DNA of 64,000 bases from Euleptes europaea (lineage: Eukaryota; Chordata; Lepidosauria; Squamata; Sphaerodactylidae), in contig NC_079312.1 in NCBI RefSeq assembly GCF_029931775.1, forward strand, positions 132,417,872 through 132,481,871, written 5' to 3'. This document shows positions 22,655 to 34,312 of this stretch, piece by piece; the stretch's first letter is position 1, and each line of letters starts with the position of its first letter. Made by a program: the position numbers and the translations under genes. Under the pieces are notes generated by a model. That model made no database searches. It saw only the letters and a program-made list of their open reading frames with translations, and was not told the DNA's origin.

Positions 22655-22802
22655 ATGGGGGAAATTATTTAGACATTTAAGCCCAACTTCCCACCCCCCA
22701 ACGGGGCTCATAGCCATTTACAGTATCTCTACCCCATTTTATGCTCACAGCAACAACCCTGCAGAGTAGGCTGGCTGTCCCAAGGTCACCTAGCAACAGT
22801 AA
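22655..22802 (-). repeat. Old SINE-like fragment
   Basis: The vocabulary CCCATTTTATGCTCACAGCA and AGGTCACCTAGCAACAG (reverse: GGTGACCTTGGG-like) marks a degraded tRNA-derived SINE body, without head or tail. Confidence 0.45.
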
Positions 22803-25323
22803 AAAAAATTGATAAGTAATCCCAAATTTCCTGTTTTTCTTGGAATCTGTCAGTTTCTCCGTTTTTCAGGATTGTGCAGTTCTCTTATTTTCCTCTCACC
22901 CGTACATCCTCTGTTTCCTGGTCCCCCTCCCCAAGCTGGTCGAGAAAGCTGCCCCTTACTGAAGAAGCAGGCAGTCAAGGATGAAGCGTTTTATCTTGGT
23001 TTGTAATTAACCAAGTAGAATTATGCATATTTGGTCTCCACAGCATCAGGTGAAGAATCTGGATCACTTGTCAAAGTTGAGTACATTTTTTACTGCCCTC
23101 TTGTGCTGCTTTTGTTTGTGCAGGCTGGTGTCTATGAATGGAATGATAGCCCATCTGGAGAAAGGCTTCTGCCCCAGAATATTTTACAGTGGGGTTTGGG
23201 ATATAGTGACAAGACACTTATATGAATCTATTGCACAAAAGACTTGTAGATATGGAGCTCCTGTTAATTTTCATGGGAAATATATGAATGTGTAATTGGA
23301 ACGGTGACTGAAAGTTTTAATGCTGAACATAGTTATGATCATGCATAAATTACTTCAGTGTGTGTATAGTTTAAGAGATTAATTTGCCGGATTTCAGGGC
23401 TTTTGTAGTCCTGGTTGTATAGAAAACAGGTAGGTGACTCAACAATCAAACATCAGATTTCAATAGGGATCTGCAGGTAGCAGGAACTACAATATGATCT
23501 CTTCCGTTTAGCTATATGTCTCTGTGTGTGGGGGGAGATAATTATAGCGTAAAATCCCAGCTCAGATTGTCAGTGACTGCCCAGTTCACAAAGAGGGTAC
23601 ACAACAGAAAAGACTAAATTATGCTCCTGTTTCTACAGTGCAGAGAACCAAACTCTTGGGGGGGGGGGGAGAGAAAGTAAAATTGCTAACATTTTACAGA
23701 AGCTTTTGCACAGAAATTGCATTCAAACTCCATCAAGTCCTTGTCTCTAAAGAACGAATGTTGTGGCCTCTATGGTTGAGCAGCAGAGAAACCAATTTAC
23801 TAATCATGATTATGAAGTCTCCTTGTTTTATAATGCCACTTTTGAGTGAGACATTTACAGTGCAATCCTAAGAACACTTTCCTGGGTATAAGCCCCATTG
23901 AATAGACCTGTTTAGGATAGCTCTAACGCACTCCAGCAATGTCTGCAGAGTTGAAATGGGAGAATGGATATTACACAGAACTTTTCTTGCTGTTTTGAGC
24001 ATATCCTCCCAGAAGCATACATCAAATTAGTTGAAACCTTTCAGTACATCAATTAAAATAGTGGAAACTAGTGTTCAGATTACATTAAACTCCTCTTTCA
24101 AACTGTGTGCTCACTAAGACCGAAGTTGCTGATGTGATGGATTTAGAAAGGTAACTGAATAATTGAGCTGTTTTTTCTTTGCTTCAAAGCAGCCAGGGGG
24201 ATTGTTAATCTGATTATAGTTTAAATAGTTTTAACACCCCATCCCCATGATTAGTTCCTTCCTTGTTTTCTCTGCAAACCCTTTCCTCCTGCTTTGAAGT
24301 AAAGAAATAAAACCGTTGGGATAATGGATGTCCCCCATTGATATTTATGTCGCTCTCCAGCAGAAATGGGAGAGACTGTAACAGGCAGTGTTGATTAGAT
24401 TACACATCACAGATTAGCAGTGTTTCTGAATCTCTTGTACCATTTGAGCATCTCAGAATGCTTGAAAGGCGGAAGAAAAATATTTTATACACAAAACTTG
24501 CTGCAAATCTTCCACTTCCATAATCATCATATAATACACTAGGTAGAGTAGAACCAAAAAGTGTCTTGTAGCACCTTTATTTTTGTTAGCTATTATTATT
24601 ACTTCATTAGACATACAGAATGAAGCCTAAACCAGCAGTTTTACAGACAGCAGAGGGAGTGGGTAGTTAACCATCAACAATGGTTAAAAGGTTGGCACCA
24701 GGGAGGTATACCTTGTCATATCTAATGTATAAAATAAGCATGGTGCCTGTTTACAACCGTGATGCTTCCACAGACTACTTATTTTAAGACATTCAAAACT
24801 TGTACATTCTAAGATATGTGTGAGATTCATTAAGCTCCTGGTTAATATAATCAACCATAATGCTAAATTCTAATTCAACAATTTCGCATTGGAGTCTCCC
24901 TTCATTGAAGAATGACAACTCTCGATTAAATAAAAGGTATTACTTGATTTTGTATCTTTTTCTGGATTTTGTGTAGGCCAAGACAGCTGATTATAACTTT
25001 CCCCCTACTTTATGGATAACTAATTTCAGCAGTGGGAAATGTGTCAACATGATGGGAACAACCTGGGAAAAGACTTGGTAATACTGCAACTATATTAGAT
25101 AATAAAACCCCAGTTTGGTTTGTTTGATACACCTTGTGAACCGTGATAACTTGTCTCAACCATTGTAAAGACTACCAAATGATTCCATTTGCTCTCAGCC
25201 TGCAAAGGGAACCATGATACTCACAGGGCTTTGGGGTGATGTTTGCACCTTGCGGGACTCTTTTTTTCAAATGAGATGACCCATCTGTTTCTTTTTCTCA
25301 GAATGCAAGTGCTGTAATCCAGC
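22803..25323. other. Intergenic, no gene recognised
   Basis: AT-rich and largely unique-looking. It includes a half copy of the fold-back repeat at 23859-23925 and a short Penelope-tail-like piece at about 24560-24592 (TCTTGTAGCACCTTTATTTT). No exon was recognised. It is the longest stretch between NPB and ANAPC11 without obvious insertions, so any conserved element would be sought here. Confidence 0.45.
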
Positions 25324-25331
25324 ACCTACAC

Positions 25332-26942
25332 CAGTCATGTCCAAAGTCCGGCCTGGGGGCCAATTGCGGCCCCTGGGCCGGTTTAATAAGGCCCCCCAGC
25401 CTGTTTTGCAGAGAGAGAAAAGGGGGCGCCTGGGGGCTGCACCTGTTCTTTGCATCCCTGACCAAGGGGCCGATGCTTGGGTGGAGAGTCGCCTCGATTG
25501 GCTGTCTCAGCCCCACACCCCGGAATGAAGGCCAGTGAGTCTGAAACCCTAGAGAGGCCACTTCCTTCCTACCCAGAGCCCGTGCGTGGGGACACAGCCT
25601 TTGTTGTTCTGAAGCATGGAAAAGCAACAGCAGCTCCTCCCGAGTGGGTCAAGGGGGATCCTGAGGATGGTTGGGGGGGACTTGAAGGTGGGAAAGGTGG
25701 GGGGGGGAAGGGAAATGCAAGGGAGGTCAGAGGCTGGCCCCAATCCGGGAGAGGAAAGACACCCCCCCACACACACAAACACCTAAAAGCCTGGGAGTGG
25801 GGGGGGGGGGCTGCTCCGTCTGGCTCTCCTCCTTCCTCTCTGCAGAAGGCTGGGGTGGGGGGGGAGATGCAGCCCCTTCACTGCATTGCGGAGGCCTCGC
25901 GAGGGATCCAGATTTGCAGGGTGGGTAGGAGGGAGGGAGAGAGAGACTGGATGGGTCTTGAGTGGGGGGATTGTGAGTCAAGGAAAGGCAGGGGGGAGAG
26001 GGGGCTGGATTTGGGGGCAGGGAGTGTTTGGAGTCAGACCCCCCCCCCAGCAGGTTCTCTCCAAGGCAAGTGGCTGCTTCGAAAGAAGGGATGGGGTGGA
26101 GGAAATAAATGACTCCTGGCATGTATCGTGTTTGGAAATGAGGCGCCTTCAGACGGAGCAGAGTCTGCAGAGGACACCCATGTTCATTCCAGAGGTCAAA
26201 GCCCCGAGCAGAGAGCAAAGAGGTCAGAAGGAAAGAAGAAGGGAAGAGTTGGTTTTTATATGCCCACTTTCTCTACCACTTAAGGGTGGCTTACAATCGC
26301 CCTCCCCACAACAGATACCCTGTGAGGTAGGTAAGGCTAAGAGCTATGACTAGCCCAGGGTCACCCAGCTGGCTTCGTGTGTAGGAGCGGGAGAAACAAA
26401 TCCAGCTCACCAGATTAGCCTCCACCGCTCCATTCCACCGCTCTTAACCACTATACCACGCTGGCTCTCATGGGGAGAAAAACTCCACATTCCTCCCTGC
26501 ACGGGAGATGTCAGAGTGTTTGAATCTTGGACTCCATGAGAATGAAAACCAGTTTATTTCCCGGCTCAGATGAGGGGAGGACAGAATACCCCCGGCATGG
26601 TTGAAGGGAGAGAGTCAACAGTCCCAGAGAGGCACATGAGCGGGAGGGGGGAGGAAGAGTTCCTGCTCCCTCCCTACAGAAGGAAGGTTGGAGATTTAGA
26701 AGCTGGGGGGCGTCCGGTGAGCTGAAAGGGGCTTTGGGGAAAGGCAGGAATGTAGCCATGGTTTTTGTGGTGCAGTCTGTGGTTATGGGCATAATAAATA
26801 TGCCGTTTGCAATAAACTTTGCATAAAATAGTTAATTTGCATTTAATTAATTTAATTAAGAATGTCAGGCAAAATGGTAGGCCCTCACGCATGTTCACTT
26901 CATCAAATCTGGCTCTCTTTGAAAAAAGTTTGGACACCCCTG
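25332..26942. mobile_element. Non-autonomous hAT element, 1.6 kb, with 8 bp target duplication
   Basis: Termini are CAGTCATGTCCAAAGTCCGG at the left and the reverse complement of CAGGGGTGTCCAAACTTTTT at the right, the end type of Charlie-like hAT elements. The flanks are a perfect 8 bp duplication, ACCTACAC (25324-25331 and 26943-26950). No transposase is visible. The interior is strongly G-rich on the plus strand (25640-26060) and then AT-rich near the right end. A tRNA-derived SINE is nested at 26229-26467. Open frames in the G-rich part have low-complexity translations and are not real genes. Confidence 0.88.
26229..26467 (-). mobile_element. tRNA-derived SINE nested in the hAT element
   Basis: Reverse copy of the 9229 family, from GAAGAGTTGGTTTTTATATG to ACTATACCACGCTGGCTC, with an internal deletion between the middle and the head. 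It is younger than the hAT insertion that hosts it. Confidence 0.75.
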
Positions 26943-27074
26943 ACCTACACCAATTAAATTAGAGTCTGAGCTTGGTGGCATCTAATACCAAAGGCAGGCA
27001 GGACATGATCCTAAGATCTGGAGCTGGCAAATATGCTTTTTGCCTTCCTTTTTTAATTTTTGTACCTTCTGGCT

Positions 27075-27220
27075 TGATGAAGAGTTCTTGTGAGCTTGAA
27101 AGCTTGCACAATATTTTGTATCATTTCGGTTGGCCTCAAAAAGTATCAAATGATACCAAAATTTTTGTTAGTCTTTAAGGTGCTACTGGACTCTTGCTCT
27201 TTTCTACTTGTACACACTTA
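27075..27220 (+). repeat. Penelope-like 3' tail, old copy
   Basis: It holds GCTTGATGAAGAGTTCTTGTG followed by the tail TTTGTTAGTCTTTAAGGTGC and TACTGGACTCTTGCTC. The hinge hairpin is degraded. No coding part is present. Confidence 0.6.
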
Positions 27221-27353
27221 TGTGTTTCATGCAGAAATGTTAAAATGCAGAAGGTGCAGCTTATGACAATTATTCACTGCTTACCTCCCCCTGCTCTCTG
27301 TTGTAAACAGAAAATTCTACTGAGGCTTCACTTCATGCATGTGATGAAGTGAG

Positions 27354-27813
27354 TGTAAGACTCCAGCACCTCGTTGCATTTCTCTCATAAGGAACTTTAC
27401 TCCAGACATAATCGCGAGTTAAAAAGTTTTATTTAAGAAAGCCAGCAAGTTCAGTAGGTCCATTGAGACATAAGGCTAGAATGCAGACATGGGGAAACAC
27501 CAGTACATTTAAAGGGTACATACAATAGGACTGATTAGTTTCAGGACAGAATACAAAAGGGCCGGGTTGAGGCAGAGTTGTCTTGATGGCTTAGGTATAA
27601 GGAAACAATACAGAAGGTAACAGCCGGTAACCACTCACTGACAAAACCATACATGAAACTAATGCGTGAAATAGCTAGGTGATGGCCAAGGCTCCCAGGC
27701 ATTGTTCCGCGGGGTCTGGTAACACACTAACGATTAGCCGGGCAGGTCTCCATTGAGGTGTAGATGCCGGGGGGGATGGGCAGAGGCAGAAAGCCAGGAA
27801 GCCTTAGCTGACA
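27354..27813 (-). repeat. 3' LTR of the gypsy fossil
   Basis: 460 bp with TG...CA ends in plus orientation (TGTAAGACTCC to AGCTGACA). It is the near-identical partner of the outer parts of 32367-33442. Confidence 0.9.
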
Positions 27814-27889
27814 TTTCGCCTCCGCAAAGACCCCTCCCCCGGATCTCTCGGTTTGGTGGGGTAATTACGGTGGAATTCAGCTATCGGTG

Positions 27890-28812
27890 GGGGCGTTCAC
27901 GTGTACAGCGGACACCCATTCGTCATGGCTAGAGTTCAGGTGTTTCCAGCGCACGAGGTATTCCAGCTGGCCTCTCCGTGCCCTGGAATCTAATACCTTG
28001 GAGATTTCGAAATGCTGTTCCCCTTGAACCATGATTGGGGTGCCATTTCAGGGGTTGGTACAAAGGGTTTCAACAAACTCACGTGGAATACTGGGTGTAC
28101 CCCCTGTAAGGTTTTAGGAAGATCCAATTCTACGGTGACCTCATTGATAACCCGGGAGATTGGGAACGGTCCCACATACTTTTGACAGTTTCTTACACAA
28201 ATGTAAGGACCTGAGATTTTTTGTGGAGAGAAACCTTTTCCCCAACCCTAAGGTTCCATTGGAGTGTTCTGTGTTTATCCGCCTGCGCTTTGTACCTTTC
28301 CTTTGCCTGTTCCAAATGCTTCACTAACCAGGGCCAAGTATTCCTTACTGTATTAGCCCACACAGCCACCTCCGGAGGTTCCCCCCCGGTGGGGGATCAA
28401 CTGCACTTAAGGGATCGAATTCCATCCCATAAACCACCTTGAACGGACTCAAGCCTGTAGCTGAGTGCATCGAATTGTTGTACGCATACTCAGCTAGCGG
28501 TAGCAGGTCAACCCAATTGTCTTGGTTGTAGTTCACAAAACAACGTAAGTAGCATTCTACCACCGCATTAACCCTTTCTGTCTGACCATCAGTCTACGGG
28601 TGATAGGCCGACGATAAACCCTGTTGTACTCCAACCAATCCTAGGAACGCTTTCCAAAATCTAGACACGAACACTGACCCCCTGTCGCTCACGATCTTCC
28701 GTGGAAACCCATGTAGACGGAAAATCTGGTGTACAAACAGGCGAGCTAATTTGTGGGCTGAGGGCATCCCTTCGCATGGTATGAAGTGGACTTGCTTAGA
28801 GAAGAGGTCCAT
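27890..28812 (-). pseudogene. Gypsy fossil: integrase C-terminal part and chromodomain
   Basis: Recognisable pieces are integrase core segments (about 28345-28812, '[18 protein letters not shown]'), the '[19 protein letters not shown]' region (28110-28175) and a chromodomain with 'EYLVRWKHLNSSHDEW' (about 27915-27990). Broken; part of the element described above. Confidence 0.85.
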
Positions 28813-28814
28813 GA

Positions 28815-29930
28815 CTACCCAAAGAACCGACTTCCCCTGACTAACGGGAGGCCGGTGATGAAGTCCATTCCGATCACCCGCCAGGGCGCCTCCGGAGTCT
28901 CTAAGGGCTTTAGCAATCCAGGGGACTTCCCCATCGGGCGTTTATTAGTAGCACACACCGGGCAAGATTTAATGAATTTATCTATGTCCTGGCGCATCCC
29001 CGGCCACCAGAAACGTCGTCTCACCAGGTGCAAAGTCTTCACGAACCCAAAATGGCCCCCCATCTTGAAACTGTGGCTCCATTCCAACACTTCACGCTGC
29101 AGTTTTTGGGGGACATAGGTCTCATCTTTAAGGGGTCCTTTGTCCTCTCCCACCTGGGGAGGGAGGGATTCATTCCCCTGCTCCTCTTGAAGAGCCCCAA
29201 CCCACCTTACTTGCACAGCTTTGGGAAGATCCCCCGGGACTGCCAGGGATCGGGGGCTAAGGTCCGCCTTGTCCTGTGAGGGGACCGGGAACGGCTGAGT
29301 CACCGCCGTCGGGGCTTGGGCTCTGGTCAGCACCCCTGCGCTTGCCCCTCCTGGGACCAAGCCTAGGCGTTCCGGGGTAAAGAGGGATCCTACCAGGCGC
29401 TCAACCTTGCAGTCGTACTGCGGCATCCGGGACAGCCCGCCCGCCAGACTATTTTTCCTCCCCAGTACATGTTTGATTGTAAAGCGGAACTTGGAGAAGA
29501 AGTCCGCCCAGTGGAGCTGTTTGGACGACAGCTTCCTCTGCCCCAAAATCGCCTCCAGATTTCGGTGGTCTGTCCAGACCTCAAAAGGTTCAGCTGCCTC
29601 CTCCAGGAACTGGTGCCAGATTGTGAGGGCATGCTTGACCGCCATGGCCTCTTTTTCCCCAATGGGCCAGTTAAGTTGGGGGCCTGAGAACTTCCTGGAA
29701 AAATAGGCGCAGGGTCGGAGCACCCCTTGAGCATCCCCCTGAAGGAGCACGCCCCCCATGGCCTTTTTTGAGGCATCCACCTGAAGGGTGAATGGACGTG
29801 AACAGTCAGGGTGGGCGAGAACAGATTCGGAGGTAAAGCGCCCTTTCAGAACCTCGAATGCCGCCTGGCATCGGTCATCCCAAGGCACTTGATAATGAGC
29901 AGCAGTAGCCACCTGCCCCTTCCCTTTCAC
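28815..29930 (-). pseudogene. Gypsy fossil: RNase H and integrase N-terminal part
   Basis: A 371-residue open stretch holds an RNase H domain ('FTLQVDASKKAMGGVL', 'EVWTDHRNLEAIL') followed by the integrase zinc-binding region ('FKMGGHFGFVKTL' and 'CPVCATNK') and the start of the catalytic core. It is the best kept part of the fossil. Confidence 0.9.
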
Positions 29931-30076
29931 CTTAAGCAGGTCCGTAATGGGCAGGGCAACCTTGGCAAGATGAAATTGCGATAAAAATTAGCGAACCCCA
30001 AGAACTGCTGGACCTGCTTGCGAGTCCTGGGGGGTTCCCATTCCCGGACCGCCCGAACCTTCTCGGGGGTCCATGA

Positions 30077-30626
30077 TCAAGCCTTCGGGGGACACGACAT
30101 ACCTGAGAAAAGATGGTTCTGATTGAAAGGGCACTTGGAAAGTTTAGCATACAAATGGTGCTCTTGCAAGCGGCACAAGACTTCCCTCACCAACTCCCGG
30201 TGTTCATCCGGGTCCCTGGAGTAGATCAGGATATCATCAAGATAAATGATCACCCCCTTAAACAGTAAGTCATGCAAAATCTCATTGATGAGTTGCATGA
30301 AGCACGACGGCCCCCGACAATCCGAATGGCATGACCATAAATTCGAACAAACCATAGCAACATGAGAAGGCGGTCTTTGCCTCATCCCCCTCCTTAATCC
30401 GAACCCGGTAGTAAGCTTCCGCCAGGTCAAGTTTAGAAAACACCCTGCCCTCTTGGAGCTGACTGAGGAGATTGGGGATGAGGGGAATAAGGTAAGCATT
30501 AGTCTCAGTAATAGCATTAAGTCCCTTATAGTCCACACACAATCTGAGATCCGAGGTCCCCTTCTTCACAAAGAAGCAGGGCGACGAAAATGCAGCCTTG
30601 AATGACCGTATGAATCCCTGGGCCAA
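30077..30626 (-). pseudogene. Gypsy fossil: reverse transcriptase
   Basis: Overlapping open stretches hold typical Ty3 reverse transcriptase motifs: 'LRLCVDYKGLNAIT', 'FSKLDLAEAYYRVRI' and the catalytic 'IIYLDDILIYS'. Part of the broken element. Confidence 0.9.
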
Positions 30627-30670
30627 GTTCTTGTCGAGGAACTCCCGCAGGACACCCTTCTCCTAGGGGC

Positions 30671-31150
30671 TCATGGGATAGACCCGGGCTTTGGACGGCT
30701 TAATGTCCTTAGTTCGATAGCACAGTCCGTTGTGCAGTGAGGGGGCAGCAAATCAGTCCTTCCCCTCGAATACATCCGCAAAGTCTCTATACTCGGGGGG
30801 CAGCATTGTCGCCTCAACCGTCGTGGCGTCCCCCCTTCCCCTCCGGGCAAGCTCTCCCTGCAGTGTCTTTCGCATTGGGGAGCTCCAAACACCACCCGTC
30901 TCAATTCCCAGTCGATGCTAGGGTTGTGTCCCGCCAACCAGTTGCTACCCAGAACTACTGGGTAAGAAACCTTAGGTACCACCTTAAAGTGGATCTGTTC
31001 CCAGTGGTCTCCCACCCCCAACACCTTCTTGCGGGAGCGCAAATGGACGGGACCCCTCTGCAGTTCACTCGTCGATCTGTTGGGGCAACTCGCTATGAAG
31101 TGGCCCATCTTGCCGCACTTTAAACAGGCTCCCTCCTTAAAGCAGCGCAC
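30671..31150 (-). pseudogene. Gypsy fossil: nucleocapsid zinc knuckle and protease-like region
   Basis: A CCHC zinc knuckle ('CLKCGKMGHFIASC') is followed by a segment with 'VVLGSNWLAGHNPSIDW', which resembles the end of a retropepsin-like domain of this family. Confidence 0.8.
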
Positions 31151-31338
31151 TTTCTCCTCGGAGAATCCCCCGCAGCTCTTCCCCTCCCGCCGAGGTTCAG
31201 CCGCGGTGGCCCCCTTGAAGGGAGCTTAGGAAGACTCCTTGGTCAGGCGATCCTTTGAGAACTGGAGCATTTGCTTGCGGTTCTCCACCTGGGCCGCCAG
31301 TCTGATCCACTCTTTGACGGTCTCTGGGTCGCCTAAAG

Positions 31339-32274
31339 TCAGGCAGCCATCCAGCACATCCCAACGCAGACCTTGGTAGCTTCGCTCCACTCCCGGATTT
31401 TGCAGGAGAGGGACTGGAATTCTTGAGCGTATTCCATGACCGAGCGGGTTCCTTGCTTCAGTCTACTCATAGCAATCTTAGCCCTCTCTCCCCGATGAGG
31501 GTCCTCAAAATGGTATTGCAAGGCAGACATATACACCCTCAAGGATCCCAGGATCTCGGGTTTAGTCTCCACCGCCATCACTGCCCATTCCACCCCCTCC
31601 TTCTCTAGCAGGTTGATTACATACCGGACCCGGGCTTCCTCCGAAGGGAAAGTGTCTCCTTGATCCTTCATGAAGCCGGACAGCTGGAGTACGAAGTGGG
31701 GTAGCTGGGCACTGGATCCGTCGAACGACACCTTCAGGTCCCGGGCTGCAGGTTGTCTGGGAGGAATGGGCGGCGGCAGCCCTGCGCTGGCGGGTGGTTC
31801 TGTGGTGGTTCGTGCGTTGAGTCTGAGCTCTCTCACCACCCCCAATACTGCCGTCATGTCCCTCTGTAGAGCTTGCAGCTGCGCCTGGAGGTCCCGGTTT
31901 TGTAGAGACAGCGCCTGATTTTGCTCTCGCAACAGGACGACTTCTTCTCTGGCATCGGGGCCTGGGGTGATCAGAGTGCGGATGGTTGGGGGTTTGTTAA
32001 TCCATTCCGTGGCAACCCCTTCCCGGCTCCGCTCTTCTCCGTATAGGGCGGTAAGCAGTCCTCGATAAAAACTGCCGAGGTCTGGTGCCGTCGCCGGCTG
32101 TCGGTCGCCCCCCCGTCCTGTCTCGCAGCTTGGTCTGCGCAGGCAAGGAGGTCCACGCCGGCATGTCGGAGAAACTAGTGAACTCGGCTGGGTGCCACCA
32201 CGGAGTTGCTTCTCCCCGGTTCTCTCCAGCAAGGGGGGTTGCCCCATGCCAGTACTTCTGGCGGAGGTCTTCAT
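31339..32274 (-). pseudogene. Gypsy fossil: gag
   Basis: A 311-residue open stretch with a coiled-coil-like segment ('EEVVLLREQNQALSLQNRDL') and a capsid-type region ('LPHFVLQLSGFMKDQ', 'MSALQYHFEDPHRGERAKI'), as in Ty3/gypsy gag and its domesticated relatives. Its placement between two LTRs shows it belongs to the element and is not a host gene. Confidence 0.88.
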
Positions 32275-32366
32275 CCACGAGGAACGGGTTAGTGGATCAT
32301 GCGGACATCCTACTCCTTAACTATTTACTAGTACAAAAATAATAAAGAAGAGGGATTCTAGCCTAC

Positions 32367-33442
32367 TGTAAGACTCCAGCACCTCGTTGCATTTCTCTCA
32401 TAAGGAACTTTACTCCAGACATAATCGCAAGTTAAAAAGTTTTATTTAAGAAAGCCAGCGAGTTCAGTAGGTCCATTGAGACATAAGGCTAGAATGCAGA
32501 CATGGGGAAACACCAGTACATTTAAAGGGTACATACAATAGGATTGATTAGTTTCAGGACATAATACAAAAGGGCCGGGTTGAGGCAGAGTTGTCTTGAT
32601 GGCTTAGGTATAAGGAAACAATACAGAAGGTAACAGCTGGTAACTACTCACTGACAAAACCATACATGAAACCAATGTGTGAAATAGCTAGGTGATGGCC
32701 AGGGCCCAGGCATTGTTCCGCAGGGCCTGGTAACACACTAACGATTAGCTGGGCAGGTCTCCATTGAGGTGTAGATGCCGGGGGGGACGGGCAGAGGCAG
32801 TGTCATGGGCCCTGCCTTGGGAGCTGAGGACTCGGAGGACTCTGAAGCTGAAGTGGAGGAACAGGTTGCCTCTGGGCCTTCAGTACCTCCATTGCAGTCA
32901 GTAGCATAGGAGCCTGAAACAACTCAGCAGGAACCACAGCTAGGCAGAGAGATGGAACAAGGGCAGACAGAAGCTACTCTTCCCCCAACCCCTGCAGCAG
33001 AAGCTGAGAATGGCAGCCCTCCAAGCTCACCTGAACCTGATAGGCATATCAGGACTCGACAGCGTGTGGTTTTGCAGGGTAGAAGGAGGAGTGCTCGCTT
33101 GGAGAGGCTAAACAGACAGAGAACTGGTGCTGAGTCTTTTCAGGATGAAGCCTAGCTTGGAAGTGCACTGACTGATAAAGGCAGTGCAGGCATGCTTTCA
33201 CTTTGCGGAAGCAACCGTGCAGTTTCTCTGTGTTCCTGCTACTGCCTCTGATTAATCTTTCCGGCCGTTGACTCCTGCCTGCTTTGACGACGCCTCTGAC
33301 CTCTGACCCTGGTAGATAGCATAATCTTTGTCGCCTGCTCCGAAAGGGGCTAAATACCTCCCGCACATCTGAGGACTGCGGGCACCGCCCAGCCCTTGGC
33401 CTATGCCGGCACAGGCAGAAAGCCAGGAAGCCTTAGCTGACA
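32367..33442 (-). repeat. 5' LTR of the gypsy fossil, carrying a nested insertion
   Basis: It matches the 3' LTR at 32367-32800 and again at 33414-33442. The 613 bp between are foreign to the LTR and described separately. Confidence 0.88.
32801..33413. mobile_element. Probable solo LTR nested inside the gypsy LTR
   Basis: The 613 bp insert starts TGTCATGG and ends CGGCACA (TG...CA), and is flanked by the 5 bp duplication GGCAG (32796-32800 and 33414-33418). No internal coding region is present, so a solo LTR is the simplest reading. The open frame at 32952-33155 has no recognisable domain. It must be younger than the gypsy copy it interrupts. Confidence 0.75.
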
Positions 33443-33484
33443 GTGGGCTGTAGCTGGTGGAAGGTTAAGCTTCAAAAAATGTGT

Positions 33485-33712
33485 TAAGTCTTTAATGTCC
33501 CACAAGACTTTTGTAGCACCTTAAAGATCAACATGATTTCCAGGGTATAAGCTTTTGAGAATCAAAGCAACCTTTATTGGATCTGATGATGGAAGCTTTG
33601 ACTCCTGAAAGCTTACACCCTAGAAATCTGGTTGGTCTTTAAGAAGCTACTGGACTTGAATTTTACTCTTCTACTCCAACACAGCTACCCACCTGAAACA
33701 AGATTTTTGTTT
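33485..33712. repeat. Penelope-like fold-back remnant
   Basis: A minus-strand tail (CACAAGACTTTTGTAGCACC) is followed about 100 bp on by the plus-strand hinge and tail (GATCTGATGATGGAAGC, TTGGTCTTTAAGAAGCTACT, CAACACAGCTACCCACC). It has the same inverted layout as 42835-43904 but is older. Confidence 0.6.
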
Positions 33713-34312
33713 TCCTAAAACAGATTAACACTGGCTACCCTACTAAAATCTGTAAGTAGGTTGAACAATCAACTCCCAAATTGTGAGCCAGGGAACACTA
33801 GAGTGCCATGAGAATAAATAATGGATTATGTGATCCAAAGATTCCTATTCACCTATCCATCACGTCTCTTCTAGCCTCTTTCCAGCCCCTGGGGATGAAG
33901 GGTTTTCTGCAGCATCTTAAATGTGAATTCATTGTTGGATGATGGAGATGTTATTCTTTGCATCTCTGCTTTCTTCCAACTATGCCTATACAAAACAGCG
34001 GTTCATGTAGAAATACATGGGGTAGGCTACCGTGAGGGTATACACGTCTTACTCCCTCATACCCTAAAAGTTAACTTCAGGTATAAAAGTGGTCTTGCCA
34101 GTTTTCTGCCTCTGCTATCACACTTTTGGAAAGCAATGAAGAAGTCAAGAATTATGGCATTACTTAGCTTGGCTATTATTGTACTCACATTTCAAAGCAG
34201 GGAAGGGCTTTGAGAACACTCTGGCCCTTCTTGGTTCACCTGTACAACCTCCCCCTTTGGAGGCTCAGCGTTGTTAGCATTGCTATTCTGTGTTAGAAAG
34301 GTCACAGACTAT
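33713..34312. other. Intergenic, no gene recognised
   Basis: Unique-looking AT-rich sequence with no recognised exon. Confidence 0.4.

Larger units (their letters stand above)
27354..33442 (-). mobile_element. Ty3/gypsy chromodomain LTR retrotransposon fossil
   Basis: A complete-length proviral layout on the minus strand: 5' LTR 32367-33442 (enlarged by a nested insert), gag, zinc knuckle, protease, reverse transcriptase, RNase H, integrase with chromodomain, and 3' LTR 27354-27813. Flanking GTGAG (27349-27353) and GTGGG (33443-33447) form a probable 5 bp target duplication with one change. A purine-rich tract lies just before the 3' LTR (27814-27850). The coding region is broken, with around half a dozen or more interruptions, so it is a fossil. 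By eye the two LTRs differ at about 3 percent of positions, which suggests a moderately recent insertion. The chromodomain places it with the chromoviruses known from lizard genomes. Confidence 0.93.

Noticed and set aside
25477-26353. Open frames of 155-211 codons on the plus strand and 163 codons on the minus strand
   Set aside because: They lie inside the G-rich part of a non-autonomous hAT element; translations are Gly/Pro/Arg runs without any domain.
31339-32274. Possible domesticated gag-derived host gene
   Set aside because: It lies in place between the LTRs of a broken gypsy element, with the rest of the element's parts following in order.
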